64,000 nucleotides of DNA from JANQEU01 sp965601455 (GTDB lineage Bacteria; Bacteroidota; Bacteroidia; Cytophagales; Cyclobacteriaceae), in assembly GCA_965601455.1 (NCBI GenBank), contig OZ271831.1, positions 2,356,001-2,420,000 on the forward strand, in the 5' to 3' direction. Position numbers and translations under genes: made by a program. The notes below the pieces were generated by a model. The model had not been told where the DNA came from, did not search any database, and saw only the letters and a list, made by a program, of their open reading frames with translations. Positions 43,735 to 52,752 of this stretch are shown piece after piece; the first letter of the stretch is position 1; every line of letters begins with the position of its first letter.

Positions 43735-45627
43735 ATGCAAAATCAGAAACATTTCATCATTGATTTTGACTCAACATTCTCGAAAGTTGAAGCTCTCGAT
43801 GTACTCTGCGAAATCGCCCTGGACAGTCAACCACATAAAGAATCATCTCTGAAGAAGATTCAGGAAATAACGGACCAGGGAATGGATGGCTCCATTTCCT
43901 TCAGGGAGTCGCTGGAACATCGCATCGTCTTACTGCAAGCTAATCGTGAACATATACCACCTTTGGTTGATCGCTTAAAGGAATTAGTATCCGAATCATT
44001 CAAACGCAACAAGGAATTCATCAAACAATATGCGGACGATTTTTATATCCTTTCAAATGGTTTTCGGGATTTCATCGTGCCCGTCGTGGCAGAATATGGC
44101 ATAAAAGCTTCAAATGTGTTTGCGAATGATTTCGAATACGATGTAGAAGGAAATATCATCGGATTTGATAAAAACAACATTTTGTCTTCCAATAACGGTA
44201 AACCCAAACAGATTGAACGATTGAAACTGCAAGGAGAAATCCATGTCCTTGGGGATGGTTTTACCGATTATGAAATTAAGAAAGCGGGTCTGGCAAAGAG
44301 ATTCTATGCTTTCACTGAAAACATATCCAGGGATTCTGTGATCGAAAATGCTGATACCGAAGCACCTAATCTCGACGAAATACTATATCAGAATAAAATG
44401 GCAAGAGCCTTATCCTATCCAAAAAGCCGAATTAAAGTTCTTTTACTTGAAAATATTCATGAAAACGGCGTAAAAAAACTCAAAGAAGAAGGTTATCAAG
44501 TAGAAATACATCCAGCTGGAATGAGTGAAGATGAGCTGGCTGAACGCATTAAAGATGTCTCCATACTAGGTATTCGATCCAAGACCAAGGTCACGAAAAA
44601 AGTATTGGCCAATGCCAAAAGATTACATTGTGTTGGGGCTTTCTGTATCGGTACCAATCAAATAGACCTTGAAGAATGTCAGCGTCTGGGTATCACCGTA
44701 TTCAACGCTCCTTACAGCAATACTCGATCGGTGGTTGAGCTCGCAATAGGCGAGATAATCCTACTCATGAGGAACCTCCCGGACAAAATTCGGGGCATGC
44801 ACGAGGGAAGTTGGATGAAATCAGCCAGTGGTAGTTACGAAATCAGGGGAAAAACGCTTGGAATCATCGGATATGGCAATATTGGATCACAGCTATCAGT
44901 CCTGGCCGAGACCATGGGTTTGAAAGTCATCTACTATGATTTGGAAGAGAAACTAGCACTTGGAAATGCCCAAAGATGCCTGACCTTACCAGAACTTTTA
45001 AAAAAGTCGGATATCATCTCGCTTCATATAGATGGTAGAAAAGAGAATGACAACCTAATCGGTAAAGAAGAATTTGATGCGATGAAAAACGGTGTCATAT
45101 TTCTGAATCTTGCTAGAGGAAAGGTCGTAGACATTACAGCACTGAAAGAAGCCATTGAGTCTGGTAAGGTTAAAGGAACGGGTGTGGACGTATTTCCCAA
45201 AGAACCCATGAGCAATGATGACGAGTTTATTTCAGAGCTTCGAGGTTTGCCCAATACAATTCTAACACCTCACATCGGTGGAAGTACGTTAGAAGCACAG
45301 CGGAACATTGCGGATTACGTTCCTTCACGAATTATTGAGTATATAAATACAGGATCGACCTCAGGTAGCGTGAACTTTCCAAATATTATTTTACCGTTGC
45401 TCACGAATGCCCACCGATTCATACACATACACAAAAACGAACCAGGTATACTAGCTGAAATTAACAGACTGCTAGCTGATCATAAGCTTAATATCGTGGG
45501 CCAGTATCTCAAAACCAACGAAATGCTGGGTTACGTCATTACCGATGTGGATAAAAACTACAACGAAGACGTAATCAAAGAATTAAAAAAAATAAATGCA
45601 ACCATACGATTTCGGGTGTTATATTAG
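43735..45627 (+). CDS. Fused phosphoserine phosphatase-3-phosphoglycerate dehydrogenase (SerB-SerA)
   Basis: This protein of about 630 residues starts at the ATG at 43735 (MQNQKHFIIDFDST); the frame is open to GTG 43693, which would overlap the divergent gene. Residues 1-215 form a HAD phosphatase: DFDST (D10, D12), LSNGFRDF and GDGFTDYEI, as in SerB. Residues about 230-550 form a D-2-hydroxyacid dehydrogenase with FCIGTNQIDLEE, IIGYGNIGSQL and TPHIGGSTLEAQ, as in SerA. A C-terminal ACT domain (about 555-630, HKNEPGILAEINRLLADHKL) may bind L-serine. The two halves catalyse the first and last steps of serine synthesis; the middle step may be provided by the SerC-like gene downstream. Confidence 0.93.
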   Translation: MQNQKHFIIDFDSTFSKVEALDVLCEIALDSQPHKESSLKKIQEITDQGMDGSISFRESLEHRIVLLQANREHIPPLVDRLKELVSESFKRNKEFIKQYADDFYILSNGFRDFIVPVVAEYGIKASNVFANDFEYDVEGNIIGFDKNNILSSNNGKPKQIERLKLQGEIHVLGDGFTDYEIKKAGLAKRFYAFTENISRDSVIENADTEAPNLDEILYQNKMARALSYPKSRIKVLLLENIHENGVKKLKEEGYQVEIHPAGMSEDELAERIKDVSILGIRSKTKVTKKVLANAKRLHCVGAFCIGTNQIDLEECQRLGITVFNAPYSNTRSVVELAIGEIILLMRNLPDKIRGMHEGSWMKSASGSYEIRGKTLGIIGYGNIGSQLSVLAETMGLKVIYYDLEEKLALGNAQRCLTLPELLKKSDIISLHIDGRKENDNLIGKEEFDAMKNGVIFLNLARGKVVDITALKEAIESGKVKGTGVDVFPKEPMSNDDEFISELRGLPNTILTPHIGGSTLEAQRNIADYVPSRIIEYINTGSTSGSVNFPNIILPLLTNAHRFIHIHKNEPGILAEINRLLADHKLNIVGQYLKTNEMLGYVITDVDKNYNEDVIKELKKINATIRFRVLY

Positions 45628-45696
45628 TAGTTTAGTACCCACAACAACTAAACCCTGGATAATACACGCGTCCAATTAGCGTTTCGTAGTTAGAAA

Positions 45697-46080
45697 ATGT
45701 CACCGTACAACTGGAAAATACTCGACGACTACAGGCAATTTGAAGAATTGCTGGAAGACTCCCGTATACGCCCTGCGTTGATATTCAAACACAGGCCAGC
45801 GTCCCCGGAAAGCATTTCAATTAAGCGTGTGGTCGAAGAAGGTTGGGATTCACTGGAGTCACAATTGGACCTCTACATTCTTGATGAGTCACGTCACAAA
45901 CAACTCAGTGACAAAATCACGGATTTTGCGGGAGTGGACTTTACATTTCCCCAAGTTCTTCTTTTTGCAGACGGTGTTGCCATGTACGATGAGTCAGGTG
46001 AGATGATTAGCGTGAAGAAAATCAAAATTGCGCTAAAGATCATCAACCGAACTTTCAAGTGGATGGAATCACGAGCATAA
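45697..46080 (+). CDS. YtxJ/bacilliredoxin-like protein lacking its active-site cysteine
   Basis: This 127-residue protein matches the DUF2847/YtxJ (monothiol bacilliredoxin BrxC) layout: LIFKHRPASPESISIKRV at the active-site loop and a cis-Pro-containing FPQVLLFADGVAMYDESG. Usually a Cys lies in the loop after the conserved Lys-His. Here no cysteine is present, so redox chemistry is unlikely unless another residue takes over. It sits 69 bases after the SerB-SerA gene and 251 bases before the SerC-like gene. No function is established. Confidence 0.75.
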   Translation: MSPYNWKILDDYRQFEELLEDSRIRPALIFKHRPASPESISIKRVVEEGWDSLESQLDLYILDESRHKQLSDKITDFAGVDFTFPQVLLFADGVAMYDESGEMISVKKIKIALKIINRTFKWMESRA

Positions 46081-46107
46081 AAAAACTCCTGATTTCCACC
46101 AGGAGTA
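46079..46107. terminator. Hairpin after the YtxJ-like gene, possible terminator
   Basis: Arms ACTCCTG (46085-46091) and CAGGAGT (46100-46106) follow the stop codon directly. The A-tract lies 5' of the stem on the plus strand, so a T-tract would follow it only in the minus-strand transcript. No minus-strand gene ends here, so terminator function is tentative. Confidence 0.45.
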
Positions 46108-46202
46108 TACCTTGAAACGGAAGTAAAACCTCCAAAAAAATAAGATTTGGGCTGAATGGTAAACATCTACTATCCACTGTTATCCTATTCTTACAAATGA
46201 GG

Positions 46203-46218
46203 TCCGCCAGCCGGCGGA
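46203..46218. repeat. Interspersed palindrome TCCGCCAGCCGGCGGA
   Basis: This is identical to the 16-mer at 20992-21007. It lies in the 251-base gap before the SerC-like gene. Confidence 0.75.
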
Positions 46219-46331
46219 TGAGGTCCAGTATCAGTCACCTCTGGCCCGGTTAATTAAATGTGTTAGATTTTAACATTATCATCCAAGGCACATCTAAATT
46301 TACGCAATTCAAATCCATCTATTGCAATTGA

Positions 46332-47405
46332 ATGGCTAAAAGTATATTCTTCACTCCTGGACCAGCACAACTCTTTTATTCAGTCCCTTTTCATATTAAG
46401 AAAGCGCTGGACGAGGACATCCCTTCTATCTCACACAGGAGCCCACGATTTCAGGAGATTTTTGCTGAAACAAGAAACAACTTATCGCAGCTGCTAGAGT
46501 TACCATCTGATTATCAAATTTTTTTCACAGGTTCTGCTACAGAAGCCTGGGAACGCATTTATCAGAACCTGGTTATAAAAGCTTCCCACCATTTTGTTAA
46601 TGGTTCCTTCTCCAGGAGATTCTATCAGTTCGGTCTGGATCTGCAGTTCACTCCAAGTCTGGAAGTAGCCTCTCTCGGTAATGAATTCAATTCTTTCGAC
46701 ATACCGGGGGAAGCGGAATTAATTGGAATTGCGATGAACGAGACGAGCGCAGGTTACTCGTTCGACATCAATCGACTGAAAGAAATCAGGACAAGTAATC
46801 CGAATAAACTAATCGCACTGGACGTGGTCAGTATCACCCCTTCGGTTCCAATTGATTTTGGACTAGTAGATACTGCCTACTTCTCTGTCCAAAAGTGCTT
46901 CGGGTTACCTGCAGGTCTTGGAGTGTGGATTGTTGGACCCAGGGCCATCGAGAAATCAATCCAGAAATCAAAAAACACCTCTATAGGTACCTATCATTCC
47001 ATACCACAACTTCTGAAGTACGCGGAAAAGAACCAGACACCTGAAACACCCAACGTCTTATCTATTTTTCTACTAAATGAAGTATGTAAAGACATGCTGG
47101 GTAAAGGAATTCAACAAATAAGGAACGAGACAAACTACAAGGCCGCCCTGCTTTATGGCATGTTCGAACGAATGGAAAACTTAAGCCCATTTATTCCGGC
47201 AAAGGAAAATCGATCTAAAACTGTATGCGTTGGGGAAGTTCATTCCGGACAGGAAGAGTTACTCAAAAAACTGAAAGATCGAGGTATGATTCTTGGTAAA
47301 GGATATGGTGAATTCAAGGATAAACACATCCGAATTGCGAATTTCCCAACACATTCGAAAGAGCAAATGGAAATGCTAGTGGATTTAATTGAAGGTACTC
47401 TTTAG
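46332..47405 (+). CDS. serC: Class V aminotransferase, probable phosphoserine aminotransferase
   Basis: This 357-residue PLP enzyme of fold type I carries the N-terminal FFTPGPAQL signature, the FFTGSATEAWERI cofactor loop, and LDVVSITPSVPIDF with the Asp binding PLP nitrogen. The Schiff-base Lys lies in FSVQKCFGLPAGLGVW (K188). The C-terminal region KDRGMILGKGYGEFKDKHI contains the substrate Arg region. Class V members include SerC and serine-glyoxylate aminotransferases. The SerB-SerA fusion two genes upstream favours SerC, the middle step of serine synthesis. The substrate is not proven. Confidence 0.78.
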   Translation: MAKSIFFTPGPAQLFYSVPFHIKKALDEDIPSISHRSPRFQEIFAETRNNLSQLLELPSDYQIFFTGSATEAWERIYQNLVIKASHHFVNGSFSRRFYQFGLDLQFTPSLEVASLGNEFNSFDIPGEAELIGIAMNETSAGYSFDINRLKEIRTSNPNKLIALDVVSITPSVPIDFGLVDTAYFSVQKCFGLPAGLGVWIVGPRAIEKSIQKSKNTSIGTYHSIPQLLKYAEKNQTPETPNVLSIFLLNEVCKDMLGKGIQQIRNETNYKAALLYGMFERMENLSPFIPAKENRSKTVCVGEVHSGQEELLKKLKDRGMILGKGYGEFKDKHIRIANFPTHSKEQMEMLVDLIEGTL

Positions 47406-47534
47406 AATATTATTTGGAAATACCCGTAATAAGTGCCTGAATAAAAGAATAATCTATCGCCTTATCTCGGTTTTTTGACAGTCAAACTTGGAACTTTCTT
47501 TGATTAAATAGATTTAATATATTCAACCGTTAGT

Positions 47535-47542
47535 TAACTTTG
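47535..47542 (+). promoter_or_regulatory. Possible Bacteroidota -7 box upstream of the usp gene
   Basis: TAACTTTG matches the TAnnTTTG -7 consensus and lies 17 bases before the start of the universal stress gene. No convincing TTTG lies at the expected -33 distance. Confidence 0.5.
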
Positions 47543-47558
47543 CACCTCAACTATCGCC

Positions 47559-48479
47559 ATGTATAAATTCAAGAAAATACTTGTTGGATTAGACAAGTCA
47601 AAAGTAGATCAGCAACTCCTGGAAGCTGTATGTAAAGTGTGTGAGCTATCGGGATCAAAGGATATTTACTTCGTTAACTACCTCAAGGATCTAAGTGTCC
47701 CAAGCCGAGTACTTGCCGAGTTTCCCGATCTGGTAGAGAAGGCCATAGCAGAAAGAAAAGAGGAACTCATGAATCAGGTGGAAAAATCCTTTTCCTGCCA
47801 CGGAGTGACCCCTCATTTCATTGTCAAGTCCGGGGATCCAACCAAGGAAGTCATACAATTCACACAAAAAGAAGACATCGACCTGGTTGTCCTGGGAAGA
47901 AAGAACAAGAATAATGGTAAAGGTATCCTTATCAACAGGCTTGCTAGAAGAGCCTCCTGCTCCCTACTGATAATACCAGAACAATCAGATTTCAACCTTA
48001 ACCGATTGCTGGTGCCAATTGACTTTTCACCGTATGCCAAATTGGCGTTGGAGAAAGGTATTGAAATTGCGAAGTGGGTTGGAAAAGAGAGCAGAGTGAT
48101 CACTCAAAATGTTTACCAGGTTCCTTCTGGTTATCACTACACCGGAAAGTCATTTGATGAGTTCGCAGACATCATGATGGAAAATGCTTTCAAGGACTTC
48201 AAGAACTTTACCATTGACATCGATAGCGAAGGTGTTAAAGTAGACTCCGTATACTCCCTTGATAAAGATGAGGATATCATTAAGCAGATCTATAAGACAG
48301 CCAAAAACACCAAGTCCGATGTGATTTTGATTGGGGCAAAAGGAAGATCGTCTACAACAGCAATTTTCATTGGTAGTAAGGCAGAGAAGTTGATCCAGGT
48401 AGACAGTGATGTTCCCGTTTTCGTGATCAGACCAAAAGGAAAGACTGCCGGTTTTACTGAGTTGTTAGAGGATATATAA
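47559..48479 (+). CDS. Universal stress protein with two UspA domains
   Basis: This 306-residue protein holds two UspA-type domains. The N-terminal half (about 1-145) has FKKILVGLDKSK and VVLGRKNKNNGKGILINRLA; the C-terminal half (about 147-295) has LLVPIDFSPYAKLALEKGIE and DVILIGAKGRSSTTAIFIGS. The GxKG...S-like ATP-binding segment is better preserved in the second half. Tandem USPs are common in Bacteroidota and respond to stress. It ends directly at the last base of the convergent MarR gene, so transcripts may overlap. Confidence 0.92.
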   Translation: MYKFKKILVGLDKSKVDQQLLEAVCKVCELSGSKDIYFVNYLKDLSVPSRVLAEFPDLVEKAIAERKEELMNQVEKSFSCHGVTPHFIVKSGDPTKEVIQFTQKEDIDLVVLGRKNKNNGKGILINRLARRASCSLLIIPEQSDFNLNRLLVPIDFSPYAKLALEKGIEIAKWVGKESRVITQNVYQVPSGYHYTGKSFDEFADIMMENAFKDFKNFTIDIDSEGVKVDSVYSLDKDEDIIKQIYKTAKNTKSDVILIGAKGRSSTTAIFIGSKAEKLIQVDSDVPVFVIRPKGKTAGFTELLEDI

Positions 48480-48932
48480 TCACCCTCTCATCCTATCTAA
48501 AAGCTGGTTTAGTTGCTTGCATTCTTCCTCTGAAAGAAGATTAGACTCCTGCTCCCAACTTCCAAGTCCTTCGTCAATTCTTGCCAGTAACTCAAGGCCT
48601 TTCGAACTGATGTAAACATCAACTGCCCGTCGGTCAGCAGCACTTTGCCTTCTTTCCACAAGCTCCTTCGATTCTAACTTATCGATGATTCTGGAGGCGT
48701 TGGAGCTTTTATCCAACATCCTCTCGATTAACAGGTTCACTGTAGCCGGCTCAGGGTATTGACCACGTAAAATCCTCAATATGTTGAATTGCGGGATAGT
48801 TATTTCATAAGGCTTGAAAAAGGCCAATTGCTTTTGATGAAAAAAGTTGTGCGTGTAAATAAGATTAACGATACACTTATTGTGTTCACTCTTAAATCTT
48901 GGTTGTTGAATTTCTGCTTCTAGTGATCCCAT
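48480..48932 (-). CDS. MarR-family transcriptional regulator
   Basis: This 150-residue protein contains the MarR winged helix: ITIPQFNILRILRGQ, then NLLIERMLDKSSNASRIIDK as the recognition helix and the wing ESKELVERRQSAADRRAVDV. MarR proteins usually repress a nearby gene and respond to small aromatic or oxidative signals; the target is unknown. It lies convergent to usp and divergent to pyrG, with a 175-base gap. Confidence 0.92.
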   Translation of the reverse strand: MGSLEAEIQQPRFKSEHNKCIVNLIYTHNFFHQKQLAFFKPYEITIPQFNILRILRGQYPEPATVNLLIERMLDKSSNASRIIDKLESKELVERRQSAADRRAVDVYISSKGLELLARIDEGLGSWEQESNLLSEEECKQLNQLLDRMRG

Positions 48933-49067
48933 TTAGTATATATACAAGTACATTAAATGTAAGTACAATTTACTTAACGAATACTTATACATCTACTAAA
49001 AGAGAATGGTTCACCAATCAGGTTCTCATTATTAAATGGAGAATGGTAGATTTTTACCTTAAATACA

Positions 49068-49075
49068 TAACTTTG
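49068..49075 (+). promoter_or_regulatory. Possible Bacteroidota -7 box upstream of pyrG
   Basis: TAACTTTG matches the TAnnTTTG -7 consensus 33 bases before the pyrG start. The upstream -33 element is not clear. Confidence 0.5.
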
Positions 49076-49107
49076 CATCCCGTAACTACACAAAGGAATC
49101 TAACTAC

Positions 49108-50739
49108 ATGTCCGGGGTAAAATACATCTTCGTTACGGGTGGAGTAACATCCTCTTTAGGTAAAGGCATAATCGCAGCTTCTCTGGGCAAACTCCTACAA
49201 GCCAGAGGTTTCAGGGTAACCATCCAAAAATTCGATCCTTACATCAATATCGATCCGGGAACACTTAATCCCTATGAACATGGAGAATGCTACGTCACTG
49301 ACGATGGAGCGGAAACGGATCTTGACCTCGGCCATTACGAGAGATTTTTGAACATCCCCACCTCCCAGGACAATAACATTACCACCGGCAGAATTTACGA
49401 TAACGTCATACGAAAAGAACGTGCGGGTGAATTTTTAGGGAAAACAGTTCAGGTAATACCGCATATTACTGACGAAATCAAAAACAACATTTATAAACTT
49501 GGCGAGACGGGAAACTATGATATTGTAATCACAGAAATCGGTGGTTGCGTGGGTGACATCGAATCTTTGCCATTCATTGAAGCCGTTCGTCAGGCGCGTC
49601 TAGAATTAGGACCCACTAATGTGGTTTCCATTCATCTAACGCTTATTCCTTATCTAAAGGCGGCGGGTGAACTAAAAACAAAACCAACCCAACATTCAGT
49701 TAAAGAACTTCTGGAATCCGGGATTCAACCTGACATTCTTGTATGTCGATCCGAATATCATCTGAATCAGGAAATTCGTAGAAAGCTTGCTCTTTTCTGC
49801 AACGTCCCGGTTAGTGGGGTTATTGAATCCATTGACGCAAAAACTATTTATGATGTTCCTATCCTCATGAGGAAGGAAAAGCTCGACGAACGAGTATTGA
49901 GTAAACTCAAACTAAAGCACAAACGTGAACCGAAAATCGATGCATGGAAAGAATATCTTGGGAAGCTGAAGAATCCTACGGAGGAAGTGCGCATCGGTTT
50001 GATCGGAAAATACGTAGAACTTAAGGACTCCTATAAATCCATAGCCGAGTCATTTGTTCATGCTGGCGCAGCCAATGATTGTAAAGTGCGTGTAAAATGG
50101 ATCTCAGCGGAGGACTTAGATCCAAAAAATGTCGAAGGTCAGTTGGAAGGATTAGAAGGGATTCTGGTTGCTCCGGGTTTTGGTGAGCGTGGAATTGAAG
50201 GCAAAATTGAAGCCGTCAGATATGCCCGGGAACAAAAAATTCCTTTTTTTGGTATTTGTCTAGGGTTGCAATGCGCAGTAATTGAGTTTGCACGGAACGT
50301 GCTGAAGTTGAAAAAAGCGAACAGCACTGAAATGGATCCCAAAACAAAGCATCCAGTCATCGACATGATGGAGGAACAAAAAAGTGTGGTGAACTACGGA
50401 GGAACCATGCGTTTGGGGGCTTACGATTGTCACCTACAGAAGAAAACGAAAGCTTATAACATCTATGGTCAGGCAAGAATTAGCGAAAGACATAGACATA
50501 GGTTCGAGTTTAATAATAAATATATAAATGAATTTGAAGCTGCAGGCTTTAAAGTCTCAGGAACAAATCCGGAAACAGGCTTAGCGGAAATTATGGAATT
50601 GGAAGATCATCCCTGGTTCATTGGTTCACAATTTCATCCTGAACTGAAATCTACTGTGGCTAATCCCCATCCCCTATTTGTAAGGTTTGTTAAAGCTGCC
50701 CTTACCCAAAAAAGTATTATTGAAAGTGAACTAGCCTAA
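49108..50739 (+). CDS. pyrG: CTP synthase (glutamine-hydrolysing)
   Basis: This 543-residue protein is the usual length for PyrG. The N-terminal amidoligase domain has FVTGGVTSSLGKGIIAASLG and TLNPYEHGECYVTDDGAETD. The C-terminal class I glutamine amidotransferase has the nucleophile Cys in FFGICLGLQCAVIEFARN, and the His/Glu pair in GSQFHPEL. It converts UTP to CTP in the cytoplasm using glutamine nitrogen and ATP. yidC starts 21 bases downstream, as often in Bacteroidota. Confidence 0.97.
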   Translation: MSGVKYIFVTGGVTSSLGKGIIAASLGKLLQARGFRVTIQKFDPYINIDPGTLNPYEHGECYVTDDGAETDLDLGHYERFLNIPTSQDNNITTGRIYDNVIRKERAGEFLGKTVQVIPHITDEIKNNIYKLGETGNYDIVITEIGGCVGDIESLPFIEAVRQARLELGPTNVVSIHLTLIPYLKAAGELKTKPTQHSVKELLESGIQPDILVCRSEYHLNQEIRRKLALFCNVPVSGVIESIDAKTIYDVPILMRKEKLDERVLSKLKLKHKREPKIDAWKEYLGKLKNPTEEVRIGLIGKYVELKDSYKSIAESFVHAGAANDCKVRVKWISAEDLDPKNVEGQLEGLEGILVAPGFGERGIEGKIEAVRYAREQKIPFFGICLGLQCAVIEFARNVLKLKKANSTEMDPKTKHPVIDMMEEQKSVVNYGGTMRLGAYDCHLQKKTKAYNIYGQARISERHRHRFEFNNKYINEFEAAGFKVSGTNPETGLAEIMELEDHPWFIGSQFHPELKSTVANPHPLFVRFVKAALTQKSIIESELA

Positions 50740-50760
50740 TATTCAGTAGGCTGATAAAAT

Positions 50761-52581
50761 ATGGATAGAAATCAATTTGTAGGACTACTACTCATGCTGG
50801 TCATGATCACGGTGTATTTCCAATTTTTTGCACCAGATCCACTGGCATCACCTGAGTCAATAGACAATCAAACAGTAGTCGATACGGTGCAGGTGCAAAG
50901 TGAGACTGCACAATTATCAGAAACTCAGGAGGATTACACTCCGCTATCGGATTCTGCTATGCAGGCTGTTAGTGAAATGAAGTATGGTCTGTTCTCCCCA
51001 GTATCACAGGGTACTGAAAATAAAACCGTACTTGAAAATGATGAGATCAGAGTCACGTTCTCTAACAAGGGTGGAAAAATAGATGAGGTGGAACTCAAAA
51101 ACTACACCAAGTATGATGGCTCTCCATTAATTCTTGTGGACCAAAATCACGAGATTAACATTCTGTTTGAGCATCTTTCACGAACAATTAACCTTAATGA
51201 TCTCTACTTCAAAGATCAAGTAGTTGATTATTCAGATAGCACTGTTATTACCTTCACCTTGGCCGTTCAAGGTGCTCAACTTAAACAGGTATATTCGCTT
51301 CCAAAAACCGGATACACTCTAGGATATAATCTGGTTAGCAATGGTTTTGAGAAGCAAATTGAACCTAAGAATCTAACGTATGTTTGGGATGCTCAACTTC
51401 CTAAACTGGAAACTGATTTACAGGATGCAAGAATAAGGACATCTATTACCTATTACACTGCGAGCGGTGACGGAGATTATCTCTCTAAAAGATCTTCGTC
51501 TCATGAAGAAGAAATGTTGAGCGAACCGGTGAAATGGTTAGCATTTAATCAGAAGTTTTTTACTGCCGGAATCGTTAGCAACACTGCTTTTCCTAAAGCA
51601 TTTGTCGCTGTTGACCCCACAAACAACGATCAGGTAGTCAAACGAGGATCCATACAAACAGAAATTGCCTATACAGACCTGGCATCGAACAGTACGTCCT
51701 TCACCTATTTCTTCGGGCCCAACGACTATCACATATTAAAAGAGGTCACTGAGGATTTTACTGATAATCTGGAGTTGGGATGGTTCTTTTTACCAGCCAT
51801 CAACAAATACTTGATCATACCTATTTGGAATTTCCTGGAGCTATTTATTGGAGATTATGGTCTGATTATCATTATAATGGTATTGATTATTCGCTTACTC
51901 CTTTCACCGCTGACATACAGCTCTCATATTTCTATGGCAAAAATGAGGGTACTTAAACCTGAGCTGGATGCAATAAAAGAAAGAAACGGTGAGGATATGC
52001 AAAAAGCGCAGACGGAGCAAATGGATTTATACCGAAAAGCAGGTATTAATCCGGTTTCCGGATGTATTCCCGTTTTGCTTCAGTTTCCTATCCTGGTGTC
52101 GTTATTCTATTTTATACCGGCCGCCATCGACCTACGATTAGAATCCTTTCTGTGGGCTGGAGATCTTTCTACCTATGACAGCATTCTGAATTTACCTTTC
52201 ACTATTCCTTTTTATGGGGATCACGTAAGTCTGTTCACGTTGCTCATGGCCGGATCAACCATCCTGTATACCATGGCGAACTCGCAAATGACCACAGTTC
52301 AAGGGCCTATGAAGACCTTGCAATACATCATGCCGGTAATGCTGCTTTTCTTCTTTAATTCTTATCCCTCAGGTCTATCTTATTACTACTTTGTTTCAAA
52401 CCTTGTTTCATTTGGTCAGATCGCTCTTTTCCGAAAGTTTATTGATGAAGACAAAATCAAAAGGGTGATGGAAGAAAACAGAAAGAAAAACAAGAACAAA
52501 AAGAAGAGTAAATTCCAGGCAAGGCTGGAAGAAGCAATGAAGGCAAATCAAGAGGCCCAGAAGAAGAATAAAAGAAAATAA
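50761..52581 (+). CDS. yidC: Membrane protein insertase YidC
   Basis: This 606-residue protein has an N-terminal transmembrane helix (LLLMLVMITVYFQFF), a large periplasmic beta domain (about 60-340) and the C-terminal insertase core (about 355-560) with IIMVLIIRLLLSPLTYSSHI, the hydrophilic-groove Arg in this segment, and PVSGCIPVLLQFPILVSLFY. The tail is strongly basic (residues about 570-606), assisting ribosome contact. It inserts proteins into the inner membrane, alone or with SecYEG. It is the second gene after pyrG. Confidence 0.97.
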   Translation: MDRNQFVGLLLMLVMITVYFQFFAPDPLASPESIDNQTVVDTVQVQSETAQLSETQEDYTPLSDSAMQAVSEMKYGLFSPVSQGTENKTVLENDEIRVTFSNKGGKIDEVELKNYTKYDGSPLILVDQNHEINILFEHLSRTINLNDLYFKDQVVDYSDSTVITFTLAVQGAQLKQVYSLPKTGYTLGYNLVSNGFEKQIEPKNLTYVWDAQLPKLETDLQDARIRTSITYYTASGDGDYLSKRSSSHEEEMLSEPVKWLAFNQKFFTAGIVSNTAFPKAFVAVDPTNNDQVVKRGSIQTEIAYTDLASNSTSFTYFFGPNDYHILKEVTEDFTDNLELGWFFLPAINKYLIIPIWNFLELFIGDYGLIIIIMVLIIRLLLSPLTYSSHISMAKMRVLKPELDAIKERNGEDMQKAQTEQMDLYRKAGINPVSGCIPVLLQFPILVSLFYFIPAAIDLRLESFLWAGDLSTYDSILNLPFTIPFYGDHVSLFTLLMAGSTILYTMANSQMTTVQGPMKTLQYIMPVMLLFFFNSYPSGLSYYYFVSNLVSFGQIALFRKFIDEDKIKRVMEENRKKNKNKKKSKFQARLEEAMKANQEAQKKNKRK

Positions 52582-52703
52582 GTTCAAGCTTATACTTCAA
52601 CATCTTATGCTAATGACTTGATAGTTAATGCACTATCATTAGTACACTATGTTCCAATAATTTTTCTTTAAAAATAGGGTGTATTTCTTCCTATCAACTT
52701 GGA

Positions 52704-52711
52704 TATATTTG
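52704..52711 (+). promoter_or_regulatory. Possible Bacteroidota -7 box upstream of parA
   Basis: TATATTTG matches the TAnnTTTG consensus 42 bases before the parA start. The -33 element is unclear. Confidence 0.5.
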
Positions 52712-52752
52712 TGTCCTTTTATTCAATCACAGCACAAAGAATTAACTAATCC

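Noticed and set aside
52582..52752. Possible parS site near parA
   Set aside because: No GTTCCACGTGGAAC-like palindrome was found in this gap or elsewhere by eye.
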